This document shows, one piece after another, positions 44,084-56,655 of a DNA stretch of 64,000 nucleotides. How positions within the stretch are numbered: position 1 is the first letter of the stretch; each line of letters starts with the position of its first letter. The notes beneath the pieces were generated by a model. That model saw only the letters and a list, made by a program, of their open reading frames with translations. It ran no database searches and was not told the origin of the DNA. A program made the translations under genes and the position numbers. The DNA lies in assembly GCA_014529385.2 (NCBI GenBank), contig CM043950.1, positions 154,060,445-154,124,444 on the forward strand, read 5' to 3'. Source of the DNA: Adiantum capillus-veneris (Eukaryota; Streptophyta; Polypodiopsida; Polypodiales; Pteridaceae).

Positions 44084-46112
44084 ATGTAGTTTCCATCCTC
44101 GGAAGCTATTGAGTTGAAGCGCGTTCCTCGAGATGGAAGAGCTTTTGAGATGAATGTCCTTAGCCTCCTTCAGTCACTGCAAAATCAAACAACATTGGCA
44201 CAGTAATTGCATTCTCATAAGCAATTAAAAAGCATATGCAGTTGTAGGTAGATAATTTGATTGGTAACAAAATTTTAAACAATTTGTCAGCAATAAACAT
44301 TAAATTTCAATATAATCAAATGCATAAACAGATGTAAAGGTAAAAAATTTAAAAAGTTTGGGGTCGCTAATTTAACGATCGAAACGCACTAGAGATCGAC
44401 TATTAATACCATGGATAAACTTCTTAATTTTCTCTGGTCAATTAAGTTGTTTAATCGAAAGAGTCGAGTATTTCATGTTCGAGGGCTGACTAGAGGCTAT
44501 ACCTAGAAGAACTTGTAGTTAAGCTACGATAAAAGAAATTTCTCATGAAATCATCGCCTGACTGATTACCTTTTCTTTGTCCCCCCAAAGTCTTTTCACA
44601 GTGATTTAATTCTGATGTGTGTGCTTATTTTATATGCCTTGGGTTTTTTGCTTTTCAAGGAAAAGCACTCACACTGGGAACCTCTAGGGCTCTAGTACCA
44701 TAGGCGATACATGTGAGTGAAGTACCAAATCAAGTTGAGATTTCTCTTCCAGCTTAAGATTTTACATTGTGGCACTTTGATTTGTTTTTGTTTGTTCGTT
44801 TTTTAGCATTTTAATTTTGTAACTTTTGGGGGTCATATAACACTATTACACCTCCCCAGGCTCATCACACTAGTAAACTCCCTTTATAATACTTAAGCTA
44901 AAGGTCAATAGGGTCAAGCCCACTAGAAAGCCCTAGTACATTTCACACAATGCTGCCTAAATCGGATTAAGAACCTAAGTAACCATTGCTTATTAGGAAG
45001 GCATTCCCCGTGGTATTAAGAGAAGATTTCTAACACCTAGCTTGGTCAAACTAGCTTAGTCGGACTGCTTGATTTTTAAACCTAGACAAGTGATTATGAC
45101 AAAAAATTACATTGAATTAAATGTTTGATACTAAGCAAATGCGGTGAATATTAGGCTACCAATCACAATTAAAGCAGACAAACATGGATGCAAAAAGATA
45201 AGGGGCAATGCTAATGGACAAGAAACACCTGTTTGTGTTGATGATCGCGCTTGATTTGAAAAGTGGATGAGAGAAAGATTCTATGAAGTTCCAAATCCTA
45301 ACCATAGCAACATGTTCCTGTACACACGAGGAAACACAAAGAACACCTCTAGGAGGCGCATCAGTGGGAAAAGGTACCAACACTTATTGAACAGAACAAA
45401 AAAACATATGGAATCCTAACCTAATTATTTGCACTCCCCCTAGAGAGTCAAGGGAATAGGATATTGTAGACATTGGGGGGAGACCCTAAGGCTAAACCCC
45501 TATCCTCGTCGTCAAGATAAACAAAGTCATCATGCATGAGACCATATGTGCCATCCGTGTAGTCATGTAAATCTTCTTCTTCATCATAGGTACCCATGTT
45601 TACTAAGAAGGTCACTAGATGCCTATAGTCATCTTGGTCAAAAGGATAGGCTTGTGCAATGGGAGAGACGTATCAGCCACTCTAACTCCTCAAAATTCCT
45701 CTCACATGCTAGTGTACTTACCAAATCCCATTCACATGCAAGCACCGGAAAGACCATGTGAAACATTTGTGAAAAGTAACGGGGGTATCTCTCACCCAAG
45801 GCAGGAGTGGATGACTCTAGCATACTAGCCATATCTGTACACGCAAATAGATGATGGTTAGAGTGCAAATATTACAAGGGTCGTGTTTTTGTGCATAATG
45901 TGTTTTTATGATTTTGTGTTATGGCTCTTGCTCTTTTACTTTTTTATCTTGTTTTTGTGAGTATAAGGCTTTATATATACATTCCCTAAGATTGGAGATT
46001 AAGAGGTCAGGGAGAAAGGTTGAGAGGGAAGCTCTATGTGTTTCATCTAGTTGCAAGGGTGATAAGGTACTCTCCCATGATTTTATTTGCAACATTGTTG
46101 TAGGCGGTGAAC
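44084..46112 (-). other. 3' UTR of unit C
   Basis: Non-coding and collinear with D (52,786 on) and E (58,347 on). From about 45,370 to 45,670 it carries the C/E-type segment (CACTCCCCCTAGAGAGTC), which A and D lack. Confidence 0.6.
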
Positions 46113-47186
46113 TTACAACGGGAGGTGTAAACTCTTTCTTGCTTGTATGGATATGTACAATGGTAGGTGGAGGTTGTGCCGAGCTTCTATTTCCGTATAG
46201 AAACTACATGAGGAGCTAGAAGCTTCATGGGACTCCCCCCTTCCTGAGCTAGGTGGAACAAATCGTTCTTTCTTCGGTACCCAAACTAGCTCTGGAGTGG
46301 GTGTGTAGCATTCTGTGATTTTTTTCTTTCCTTGATCGTTGATTCGATTTGGAGCTATGGGATTGAGCTCACATGGGTCAGGTGACAGGTAAGAACACAA
46401 TCTACGTTTTGGCACCCAAATTTGATCATTTCCTTGATAGTAGCTTTGGGCTTCCAATAGTTGTTTAAGAATCCATCGCAACATTTTCTTACTTTTCTTG
46501 GAGTGAGTGGTACGTTTCTTAGAAGGCTTCAATTTTTTAGCATCAACCATGGTCTGTAAAGAAGATTTAGGGACCCACTTGTATGTTTTCTTTGTTATAT
46601 TAGGATGAGTCTTGTCAGAAGCTATATGCATTGCTTGTAGCATATTTAAGGGTACGGGAATTTCATACCCCTCAGGTGTTACCAAGGTCGTCCCCCTATT
46701 TCCCCAAGTGTCTATGGTTGCTGCTAGGTTGACCCATTCCACATGGTCAGACTCAGTCATCCCAGGTAGTACATCCATATAAGAAAAAACTTCCCCAACA
46801 TCAGTGTCCGCTTTACACGTGTAACAATACTGCAATGGGACCCAATGAACTGTTGTGTCAGATCTATGATCAATTATAAACCTGTTTCCTAGGGGATGTG
46901 CTCGACCAATTACAAGATCCACTCGAATGACAGAATCTTGGAACTGCAAGTAGACATGGTTTTTAGACCAGTCATGCACCATTTTTGCTTCCCTCATGAA
47001 AGGACGTCCTAAGATCATCTCCGATGCCATAATGTGTTTGGAGAAATCCATAACAATGAAGGTAATCCTTATTTTATGTCCAAAGACCTTGATCTTGAGA
47101 TCTTCTAGCATCCCAATAGGTTTAACAATAGACCCATTGGCCATCTTCACTACTATGGTTGTGGTCGCAAGGTGAGGTCTTCCCAT
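46113..47186 (-). pseudogene. Unit C: protease second half and C-terminal region
   Basis: 357 codons. Starts within the retropepsin just after the nonsense codon at 47,187-47,189 (TAA, where A and B have the codon of Glu in CWETMGRP). It contains VVKMANGSIVKPIG, EMILGRPFMREAKM, PLQYCYTCKADTDVGE and the most complete family C-terminus: THPNITKKTYKWVPKSSL, KKRTTHSKKSKKMLRWI, ITECYTPTPELVWVPKKERF and an S/H-rich end. This region shows what A, B and D have lost. Confidence 0.72.
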
Positions 47187-47189
47187 AGT

Positions 47190-48167
47190 TTACCAGCAAT
47201 TTTTAGTCACAATGCTAACCCCATTACCACCATCAAGGATTCCCTTCACAGTTAATCCCTTAGTAGTGATTGGTATGGTTGCATTGGATTCATCACCCTT
47301 AAAGTATTGTCCCAACTTGTTAACATGTATTTTTATAACCAGGTTCTCATCCAGGTTGGGTTGTGGATCTAAGTGTTCCTCCTCTATTGGCATCTCGCCA
47401 GCTCCATCCATCTGTGCAAATTGTGGTAGCCCAAACTTTAGTTCTCCATTGAGGAAGGCTCGAAGAGCTGAGACTAGCTCGGGGTCTTTATATAGTTTGG
47501 ACATGATGGTGGTTCTAACTTCTGAAGACATGAAATCCATCAATTTGGCAATGTTTAACGACACCTTTTGGCCTTGAGTCCCTTGACGTGGGGAAGATGG
47601 GATCTCCATTTCTTCGATAGGATCAGGTAGTCCCTCTGTAAACATTCTTTCCATCAAGAAGTGAGTACGCCCACTTTCCCATGACTTTAAGTCACTTTCT
47701 TCTTGGATGACACTAGGTATGTCCAAGGGTCTATGGACTTGGTGAGGTTGTTGTTGCATAGGGAACACTGTGTCTGAAATCTGGATCTTCCTAGGTGCTG
47801 GTTCTAGATCCCTTTGGGTATGTTCTACCAAACTCCTTAATTGCGTGACTTGCTTAATCTCCTATGTAGGGTTTGGGTAAGTTCCTATCTTCTTTTTGGA
47901 TCTTGGCCATTGTGGCTCATGAAGATCTTCCTTGTTGGTTTCTATGTTAGTGGTTGTTTTGGTCTCCATGGTTTCACCTGAATCAGAATCCTCTTGAGCG
48001 TCGTTCATATATACGGGGTCGTCACCAGTCTCTATGTTGGTCTTTGAACTGAGGTTTGACTTCGTTGATTTTTGCGATCTCTTTCTTCGTGTTTTCTTCT
48101 TTTTTTGAGATTGGGCAATTGATGCCGTGTCTATTTCCTCAAGAATATAATTTTGTTTTTGGAGCAT
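47190..48167 (-). pseudogene. Unit C: spacer and protease active-site part
   Basis: Two in-frame segments (48,167-47,862 and 47,831-47,190) separated by a TAG (PNPT-stop-EIK). They carry the acidic spacer, the LNIAKLMDFMSSEVRT and ALRAFLNGELKFGL segment and the protease loop, here ILDGGNGVSIVTKNCW, with Ala replaced by Asn. The TAA at 47,187 follows the loop. Active-site change and stop are both shared with unit D. Confidence 0.72.
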
Positions 48168-48188
48168 CGATCGTGTGAGTACGTTTAC

Positions 48189-49940
48189 TCATACCACGGG
48201 TGTACTTGCTGATGGCTCCTCGGTAACTTCAATCAAGTTTAATGGTGTGATCTTCGGTGCATTTGGATTATTAGGACATTGGGCAATCAAATGATCTATG
48301 CCACATAGATTACACATGAGTATCGACATTGTAGATGTGCTCGCTTGATTGATTTGCATTAGTGTGGCGTTCTTTTGTAGCCTAATAGGACACTCGTCTA
48401 CACGATGTGGAACTCCACACTCATAGCATTGAAGAGGTGGTCTCTTAGCAGTGTAATTGATATTTTGGCCTCTTGCCGCAAGAGCAACTACTTGATATAC
48501 AGGTTTGACTTGTCCCCAACAGTCCTCCATGTAGTATTGTGGACTTTCTTCAAGCACATCCATCCCATAGGCAATATTAGGATCTATATCCTCCTCACAG
48601 CATTCCAAAAAAACAATAGATGACTCACAACCTACTTGATCCACATAAGTGATTCTCGGATGTGGTGGTTGCGGTCCTAGCACCGGAGGTGGTAAGGGTG
48701 TTGTTTGAACAACATTTTGGGCCCTAGGGACCATATGTTGTGATGTTTGTTCAAGAGGTGGGGCCGGCATCAATGCAGGCACTCGAGGTCTGTCTGTCCA
48801 TGCGAAGGTTGGTCTATTGGCCATCGCACGCTTAAACACTATGCAATCCTTAGCTTGATGACCATACCTCCCACATGCATTGCAGTTCCCATTGCATTTT
48901 ACTCTAAAAGTAGGGTATTCACTGGTACTATGCAGTCCATAGCATACTGAGCACCATTGCTGCTCCCTTCTTGGATACATATGATTGTTTTGTGGAGCAC
49001 GATTGTCTCTAAGACTCTCTTGAATAGCTTTGGTGAGATCTGCTAAAGTCATCTCAGATATCTTTGGCTCTTTAGCAATAGGCTTTAGTGTCATTGGCTG
49101 ATGCCCTGATGCTTGCGAGCTAATAGATTTAGGCTCAACAGACACTCTTTCTCCTTGAATCATTAAATTATCCTCCAATTGGATGGCATTGGTGGTGACT
49201 GCTTCCCAACTGTTGATACCTCTAATGACTAGGCCATTGTAGATATCCTCATGTCGTAATCCCCTAATGAATCTATCAAGCAATTTGTTATTGTTGAAGC
49301 GCTCATTTGGATTACAATGAGAATTCAAATGCTTCAAGCGACTCATAAAGTCTCTCAACGACTCTCCTTCCTCTCGTTGGGCTTTCTGGAGCTGAGAGGC
49401 TACACCCCAAAGCACTCCCTCTCGTATGTATTCTTTTAAGAACAGTCTCCTAAGAGTAGGGTAAATTGTTTTTTCTTCCACCCTTACGGTTCTATACCAA
49501 TCCCCAGCCTTTCCACTTAAGGTTAGGTTTAAAGTATTTCTCTTATGTAGGTCATTGTGTTCTCCTAGAGAATCGCATATTTGTTCAAACACTTCGATAT
49601 GATTTCTCACATCCCCGTCTCCACTAAATTTTTGTGTGAGCTTGGCTATTTGTACTACCTTACTTCTAGGCTCTCTATCAGGCGTGTTACACATATTCTC
49701 AGCAATAGATCGACCAATAGCTTGAGCAAATGTTGCCAAGTCACCTAAGTGAGCAAGCACCGTGGGTGAAGGTGCTCCAGAGACTACATGTGGAGTAGGT
49801 ATTGGCATTGGGCTTGGTGCATAGGAAGCCCTTGGGTTCCACGTTGGGTACGATGTTCTGCCATGTGGTGGTCCATAGTTCATATGGGTGGCCCTAGGTA
49901 TAGTAGACATCGGATGTGACATGCTAATGCTAGCCAGCAT
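48189..49940 (-). pseudogene. Unit C: gag core plus four zinc knuckles
   Basis: 583 codons in one frame. It shows that gag core and nucleocapsid were a single protein. Gag: NHIEVFEQICDSLGEH, LTLSGKAGDWYRTV, ESLRDFMSRLKHLN. Knuckles: CSVCYGLHSTSEY (last Cys lost), CNACGRYGHQAKDC, CYECGVPHRVDEC and CNLCGIDHLIAQC; the last two are intact CX2CX3HX4C. It ends in a TGA at 48,189, after which the frame continues into the spacer. Confidence 0.78.
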
Positions 49941-51233
49941 AGTCCCATGGAAATAAGAACTTGTGTATTGTGGTTGTGGAGCATAGGTAGTTGAAACAAT
50001 GGGTAGGGACTACATGAGTACGAGGACCCATGGGTGTATACGATTGGTACACACTTGTAGATACTATTGCAGGCATTGAGCTACCATGTAGCGGTGCTTT
50101 ACTAACAAATGAGGTCCATGGCATGTTTCTTGGCATGCCCATCATTGGGGTAGGCATGGTAGCCGTGGTGTCATCAAGGGAAAGATGAGCTAGACTTGGA
50201 AAGGTGAAGCTATCACTTGTGGGCTCAGATTGCACTGAGACCCCTGGAGAAACAACATATGGAGGATCCATCGGACTTACCGAGGGAGTCTCCATTTGCG
50301 ATAAGGTTGGTTGTTTAGCCTTTCCCGTCCAAGAATCTCATGAGACCCGTTGAAGGCATTCTGATCCCCTTGTTCTGTCTCTCTAACTCGATAACCCTAT
50401 GGATGACCTCACAAAATCTTTGTTGTTGATCCTCCACACTAGTAGCACCCATTGTGGATTGTAGGACATCTAACCAACCCACGTGATAGGTGTGACCTGT
50501 GTATAGGTCCGTCAGAGTCTCTGTTTGTAAGTCGTACTCCCTGTTCTCATTTAAGAACATTGAGGTGCTAGGGGAGTCCTTAGCGGTTGCTAAATCAGGA
50601 GCACTTGATTGCTCTCTTAGCAAGGATGTTGACATAGGAGCTTTTCCTTTAGCTCTCTTCGTTGCTCCCCCTTGCATAAGCTCTCGACTTCCTTTTCCTC
50701 GCTCCAAGGATATATCACTCAACCTCTTGCACTTCGGCAAGGCTTCTACCATCGGGTAATATGACCTCGGAGGGAAATAACTCTGAAGAGTCGGGAGGTG
50801 CAGTGAATGAAGTATTCACGTGCACATTCTCTAACTGTACAGGGTCTATGTTTGTCACGAATGGAGAATTTACTTCTCCACCCCCCTCAGTTACATCATT
50901 AGCTCCATGTTCGGAGCGAGTGGCTCTACTAAAGGTTTCCTTCAGGCGGCTAAGCACACTCGGCCCGGACCGAGGACCCATGGCATACATGTCTTGGCTC
51001 GAGTTATCGGGATTAGGCATTGGGAAACCCTCCATGATGTCGTAGTCAGAGGAAGAGTCACTAGCCTCTATGTTCGGGTCTTGGTTTCTACTACCTTGGG
51101 TCCCCGCCGAGGGACCAGAACCTAAAGTAGGTGGATATTGAGAACTCGCGTAAGTCAAAATTCTCTCTAGTTGCTCCGTCTCTAGCATACGACCAGAGCG
51201 CAGATGCATGTCCCTTTGACACCTTACAAGCAT
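49930..51233 (-). pseudogene. Unit C: N-terminal region, broken
   Basis: Three frames (51,233-50,715, 50,752-50,315, 50,295-49,930) separated by small indels. Relative to B an internal deletion near 50,575-50,585 removes the LESNIASS phrase. The conserved start MHLRSGRMLETEQLERI lies about 10 codons into the first frame. Confidence 0.6.
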
Positions 51234-52172
51234 CGGTGAATAACTTCGAAGGTTAACCGCTTACCTTTTTTAAGCGTCTGTTTTCACTCGTGTTTTTTCG
51301 TTTTTAATGTTTGATTTTTTTGATTAGAGGGTCGCTGTGTGCTTTACAACACAATTTTCGGGCATCTAAAGTTCCGTTGGTCCTCAAAAAATCGATTGTT
51401 AGCTACGTGTGAAGCTAAAATTCTTTTTTTTTAAAGGCGACTAAGGCCTAGGCCTGAGCGTGAGCTTGGGCTTGGGTCTCGGCTTGGGTTTATGAGATAT
51501 TCCCGATCCCGATCCTACCTTTAAAATTTTTAATTTTATTTTAAAAAGGATAAGATCGCCGCGGCCTGCGCGAGAGCACACACACACTCTATCTATCTAC
51601 TTCTAACTAATACACCTACTGTTACATACTAACACACTCTATTAGCTCTCTTAGATCTACTTCTTAGTTACTGTACACAGAAAACTAACTACCTTAATAC
51701 ACAGAGAATAAACACAGTACCTTTGAAAACTCCATTAACAAAGAATAGATTTTTTTAATTTTTTAATTTTTAATTTTTTGATAAAAAGGATAAGATCGCC
51801 GCGGCCTGCGCGAGAGCACACACACACTCTATCTATCTACTTCTAACTAATACACCTACTGTTACATACTAACACACTCTATTAGCTCTCTTAGATCTAC
51901 TTCTTAGTTACTGTACACAGAAAACTAACTACCTTAATACACAGAGAATAAACACAGTACCTTTGAAAACTCCATTAACAAAGAAAATTAACAACCTGAA
52001 TACACAGAGAATAAACACAGTACCTTTGAAAACTCCACTAATAAAAAAAACACACAGTATAACACCAAATCCCTCTTCTCAACACACACACACCCTCCTT
52101 CCTTACCTTTCCTACAATAGAAATTGCACCACGGAGAAGCACAGAGTGCTACTCGAGCTTAATGTATGGCAT
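51234..52172 (-). other. Leader of unit C with a 240-bp tandem duplication
   Basis: Non-coding. A block of about 202 bp at 51,543-51,744 is repeated at 51,783-51,984 with no difference seen, period 240 bp, separated by an A/T-rich spacer (51,746-51,782). Confidence 0.8.
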
Positions 52173-52190
52173 TCCCTGGCAACGGCGCCA
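52173..52190 (-). other. Primer binding site of unit C, tRNA-Asp type
   Basis: Minus strand TGGCGCCGTTGCCAGGGA, one mismatch to the tRNA-Asp complement. Confidence 0.88.
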
Positions 52191-52194
52191 AAAA

Positions 52195-52770
52195 TGTGCG
52201 CGTATGTTGCACGTGTCAATGCAAGGAACTTGCCGATACACCGTGTGCGAGCCACAAATGGCTCCAAGAACACAACAAGCCTACACTAGTAAGCTCAAAG
52301 AAGGCGATGGTGTGTCATTCACCGCTCTACGCTTGTTTCGTGGAGGATTCCTCGCCGCGAAGAAGAAGGAGCCGCCGCTTCGTCGCGCTCAACCGCTTCG
52401 CCGCCGCCGTGCCGTCGTCGCAATGCTCGATCGCACACTCTCTCTCTTGCTCTCACGCATACACACACACACAAGGAGATGAAGAAGAAGAAGATGGAGA
52501 TGGAGCAAGAGCACTTTTCTATTGCACAAATGAGAGAATGAGTGAATTTTAGGTTTAGTTGACTTTTATATGAGCTCACCCCATTTACACTTGGGCGCCC
52601 ATGCTTAGCCAACTAATCCCTTGAATGTTCCAGTTAGAGTGCGCCTCTCATCGGCGATCACTCTTACCCTTTTCTTATTGGACCGACAAGCCCGGTACCT
52701 GGCTCTACCAAGTAAATAATACAACGTCCGTCGTAGGTGATAGGGTGTCCGTGAGCCGTAAGGGTTAACA
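52195..52770 (-). repeat. Shared C/D LTR
   Basis: 576 bp, TGTGCGCGTATG ... GGGTTAACA. TATA box (minus) at about 52,563-52,572. Both sides are internal element sequence: PBS of C on the left, polypurine tract of D on the right (52,771-52,785). Confidence 0.9.
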
Positions 52771-52785
52771 TGCCCCCCTTCCTGA
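52771..52785 (-). other. Polypurine tract of unit D
   Basis: Minus strand CATCAGGAAGGGGGGCA, directly next to the C/D LTR. Confidence 0.85.
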
Positions 52786-54419
52786 TGTAGATTCCGTCCT
52801 CGGAAGCTATTGAGTTGAAGCGCGTTCGTCGAGGTGGAAGAGCTTTTGAGATGAATGTCCTTAGCCTCCTTCAGTCACTGCAAAATCAAACAACATTGGC
52901 ACAATAATTGTATTCTCATAAGCAATTAAAAAGCATATGCAGTTGTAGGCAGACAATCTGATTGGTAACAGAATTTTAAACAATTTGTCAGCAATAAACA
53001 TTAAATTGCAATATAATTAAATGGAGAAACAGATGTAAAGGTAAAAAATTAAACAAGTCTGGGGTCGCTAATTTAACGGTCGAAAGGCACTAGAGATCGA
53101 CTATTAATACCATGGATAAGCTTCTTAATTTTATTTGGTCAATTAAGTTGTTTAATCGCGAGAGCGAAGTATTTCATGTTCGAGGGCTGACTAGAGGCTA
53201 TACCTACTTGTAGTTAAGCTACGATAAAAGGAATTTCTCATAAAATCATCGCTTGACTGATTACCTTTTCTTTGACCCCCCAAAGTCTTTTCACAGTGAT
53301 TCAATTCTGATGTGTGTGCTTATTTTGTATGCCTTGGGTTTTTTGCTTTTCAAGGAAAAGCGTCCACACTGGGAACCTCTAGGGCTCTAGTACCATAGGC
53401 GATACATGTGAGTGAAGTACAAAATCAAGCTTAGATTTCTCTTCCAGCTTAAGATTTTACATTGTGGCACTTTGATTTGTTTTTGTTTGTTCGATTTTCA
53501 ACATTTTAATTTTGTAAGTTTTGGGGGGTCATATAACACTGTTACACCTCCCCAGGCTCATCACACTAGTAAACTCCCTTTATAATACGTAAGCTAAAGG
53601 TCAATAGGGTCAAGCCCACTAGAAAGCCCTAGTACATTTCACACAATGCTGCCTAAATCGGATTAAGAACCTAAGTAACCATTAATTATTAGGAAGGCAT
53701 TCCCCATGGTATTAAGAGAAGATCTCTAACACCTAGCTTGGTCAAACTAGCTTAGTCGGACTGCTTGATTTTTAAATTGAGACACGTGATTATGACAAAA
53801 CATTCATTGAATTTAATGTTTGGTACTAAGCAAATGCATTGAATATTATGCTACCAATCACAATCAAAGCAGACAAACATGGATGCAAAAAGATAAGGGG
53901 CAATGCTAATGGACAAGAAACACCTGTTTGTGTTGATGATCGCGCTTGATTTGAAAAGTGGATGAGAGAAAGATTCCATAAAGGTCCAAATCCTAACAAC
54001 AGCAACATGTTCTTGTACACATGAGGAAACACAAAGAACACCTCTAGGAGGCGCATCAGAGGGAAAAAAGAACTTTGCTAATCACTCAACTCTAAAATAG
54101 GAACACTCCTATTGTACTAATCCTGCCTACCCTCCATCACTCGAGTCATGAGGATCAAAAGTGTTTTATGACGTAGGTTTCTGTTTCACTGTACCGGATG
54201 TGACATGTGTAGGTCTGGTCAATGTTTTGACTTTTATTGTGCATACTCATTTGCTAATTGCTCTTGCTATTTATTTTTTTGTTTTTTGTGAGTATAAGGC
54301 TTTATATGTACATTCCCTAAGATTGGGAGATTGAGAGGTCAGGGAGGAAGGTTGAGAGGGAAGCAAGTGAATGATGACTGTCAACAAACACTCCCCCCTT
54401 CCTTGGGTAGATCATACCG
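52786..54419 (-). other. 3' UTR of unit D
   Basis: Non-coding. From about 54,060 to 54,400 it is the A type (CTTTGCTAATCACTCAAC, then TTGACAGTCATC), not the C/E type. Confidence 0.6.
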
Positions 54420-55113
54420 TTTGAAATGAGCTTGTCACCCTTTGAAACCAATCGTTCCAATTGGTAATAGGTGGGGTTTCTTGCCTGTAGTTTTCTATTA
54501 CCTTAGGTGCCTCGTCGAGTTGCAAGGGTGGTAAGGTACTCTCCCAAGATCGAACTTGAAGTGGTTCATCAGGTGATTATTGAACACTGGGAGCTGTGGA
54601 TTCCTTTGTAGCTTCATGGAGGTCCACTATTGTAGGTGGAGGCTGTGGAGAAGCTTTTACCTCTATGGATGCATTACATGAGAAGCTAGAAGCTTCATGG
54701 GACTCCCCCCTTCCTGAGCTAGGTGGAACAAATCATTCTTGCTTCGGTACCCAAACTAGCTCTGGAGTGGGTGTGTAGCATTCTGTGATTTTTTTCTTTC
54801 CTTGATCGTCGATTCATTTTGGAGCTATGGGATTGGGCTCACATGGGTCAAGTGACAGGTAAGAACACAACCTACGTTTTCGCACCCAAATTTGATCATT
54901 TCCTTGATAGTAGCCTTGGGCTTCCAATAATTGTTTAGGAATCCATCGCAACATTTTCTTACTTTTGTTGGAGCGAGTGGTACGTTTCTTACAAGGCTTC
55001 GGTTTTTTAGCATCAGCCATGGTCTCTAAACAAGATTTAGGGACACACTTGTATGTTTTCTTTGTTATATTAGGATGAGTCTTGTCATAAGCTATATGCA
55101 TTGCTTGTAGCAT
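54420..55113 (-). pseudogene. Unit D: C-terminal region
   Basis: Family C-terminus (THPNITKKTYKCVPKSCL, KKRTTRSNKSKKMLRWI, NDQIWVRKRRLCSYL) up to a TGA at 54,814 (IAPK-stop-IDDQG). A second in-frame stop lies near 54,733 (KQE-stop-F). Both stops also occur in element A but not in C. Confidence 0.65.
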
Positions 55114-55655
55114 TTTAAGGGTACGGGCATTTCATTCCCTTCAGGTGTTACCCAGGTCGTCCCCCTAGTTCCCCAAGTGTCTATGGTTGCTGCTAGGTGG
55201 ACCCAATCTACATTGTCACACTCAGTCATCCCAGGTAGTACATCCATATAAGGAGAATCTTCCCCAACATCAGTGTCCACTTTACAAGTGTAACAATACT
55301 GCAATGGGGCCGAGTGAACTATTGTGTCAGATCTATGATCAATTATAAACCTGTTTCCTAGGGGATGTGCTCGACCAATTACAAGATCCACTCGAATGAC
55401 AGAATCTTGGAACTGCAAGTAGACATGGTTTTTAGACCAGTCATGCACCATTTTTGCTTCCCTCATGAAAGGACGTCCTAAGATCATCTCCGATGCCATA
55501 ATGTGTTTGGAGAAATCCATAACAATGAAGGTAATCCTTATTTTATGTCCAAAGACCTTGATCTTGAGATCTTCTAGCATCCCAATAGGTTTAACAATAG
55601 ACCCATTGGCCATCTTCACTACTATGGTTGTGGTCGCAAGGTGAGGTCTTCCCAT
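55092..55655 (-). pseudogene. Unit D: protease second half
   Basis: 187 codons from just after the TAA at 55,656-55,658 to a frameshift near 55,115 (one base missing in the NMLQAM region). Sequence identical to C over most of its length by eye (VVKMANG ... FIIDHRSD). Confidence 0.72.
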
Positions 55656-55658
55656 AGT

Positions 55659-56477
55659 TTACCAGCAATTTTTAGTCACAATGCTAACCCCATTACCACC
55701 ATCAAGGATTCCCTTCACAGTTAATCCCTTAGTAGTGATTGGTATGGTTGCATTGGATTCATCACCCTTAAAGTATTGTCCCAACTTGTTAACATGTATT
55801 TTTATAACCAGGTTCTCATCCAGGTTGGGTTGTGGATCTAAGTGTTCCTCCTCTATTGGCATCTCGCCAGCTCCATCCATCTGTGCAAATTGTGGTAGCC
55901 CAAACTTTAGTTCTCCATTGAGGAAGGCTCGAAGAGCTGAGACTAGCTCGGGGTCTTTATATAGTTTGGACATGATGGTGGTTCTAACTTCTGAAGACAT
56001 GAAATCCATCAATTTGGCAATGTTTAACGACACCTTTTGGCCTTGAGTCCCTTGACGTGGGGAAGATGGGATCTCCATTTCTTCGATAGGATCAGGTAGT
56101 CCCTCTGTAAACATTCTTTCCATCAAGAAGTGAGTACGCCCACTTTCCCATGACTTTAAGTCACTTTCTTCTTGGATGACACTAGGTATGTCCAAGGGTC
56201 TATGGAATTGGTGAGGTTGTTGCTGCGTAGGGAACACGGTGTCTGAAATCTGGATCTTCCTAGGTGCTGGTTCTAGATTCCTTTGGGTATGTTCTACCAA
56301 ACTCCTTAATTGCTTGACTCGCTCAATCTCCTCTGTAGGGTTTGGGTAAGTTCCTATCTTCTTTTTGGATCTTGGCCATTGTGGCTCATGAAGATCTTCC
56401 TTGTTGGTTTCTATGTTAGTGGTCATTTGTGTCTCCATGGTTTTACCTGAATCAAAATTCTCTTGAGCGTCGTTCAT
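55659..56477 (-). pseudogene. Unit D: spacer and protease active-site part
   Basis: 272 codons. Acidic spacer, ALRAFLNGELKFGL segment and ILDGGNGVSIVTKNCW ending in the TAA shared with C. Upstream (56,478-56,655) a short stretch matches the start of the spacer, after which all gag and zinc-knuckle sequence is missing. Confidence 0.72.
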
Positions 56478-56655
56478 ATACTCGGGTCGTCACCAGTCTC
56501 TATGTTGGTCTTTGAACTGGGGTCTGACTTCGTTGCTTTTTGTGATCTCTTTCTTTGTGTTTTCTTCTTTTTCAGAGATTGGGCAATGGATGCCGTGTCT
56601 CTTTCCTCAAGAATATACTTTTGTTTTTGGAGCATTGATCGTGTGAGTACGTGAG

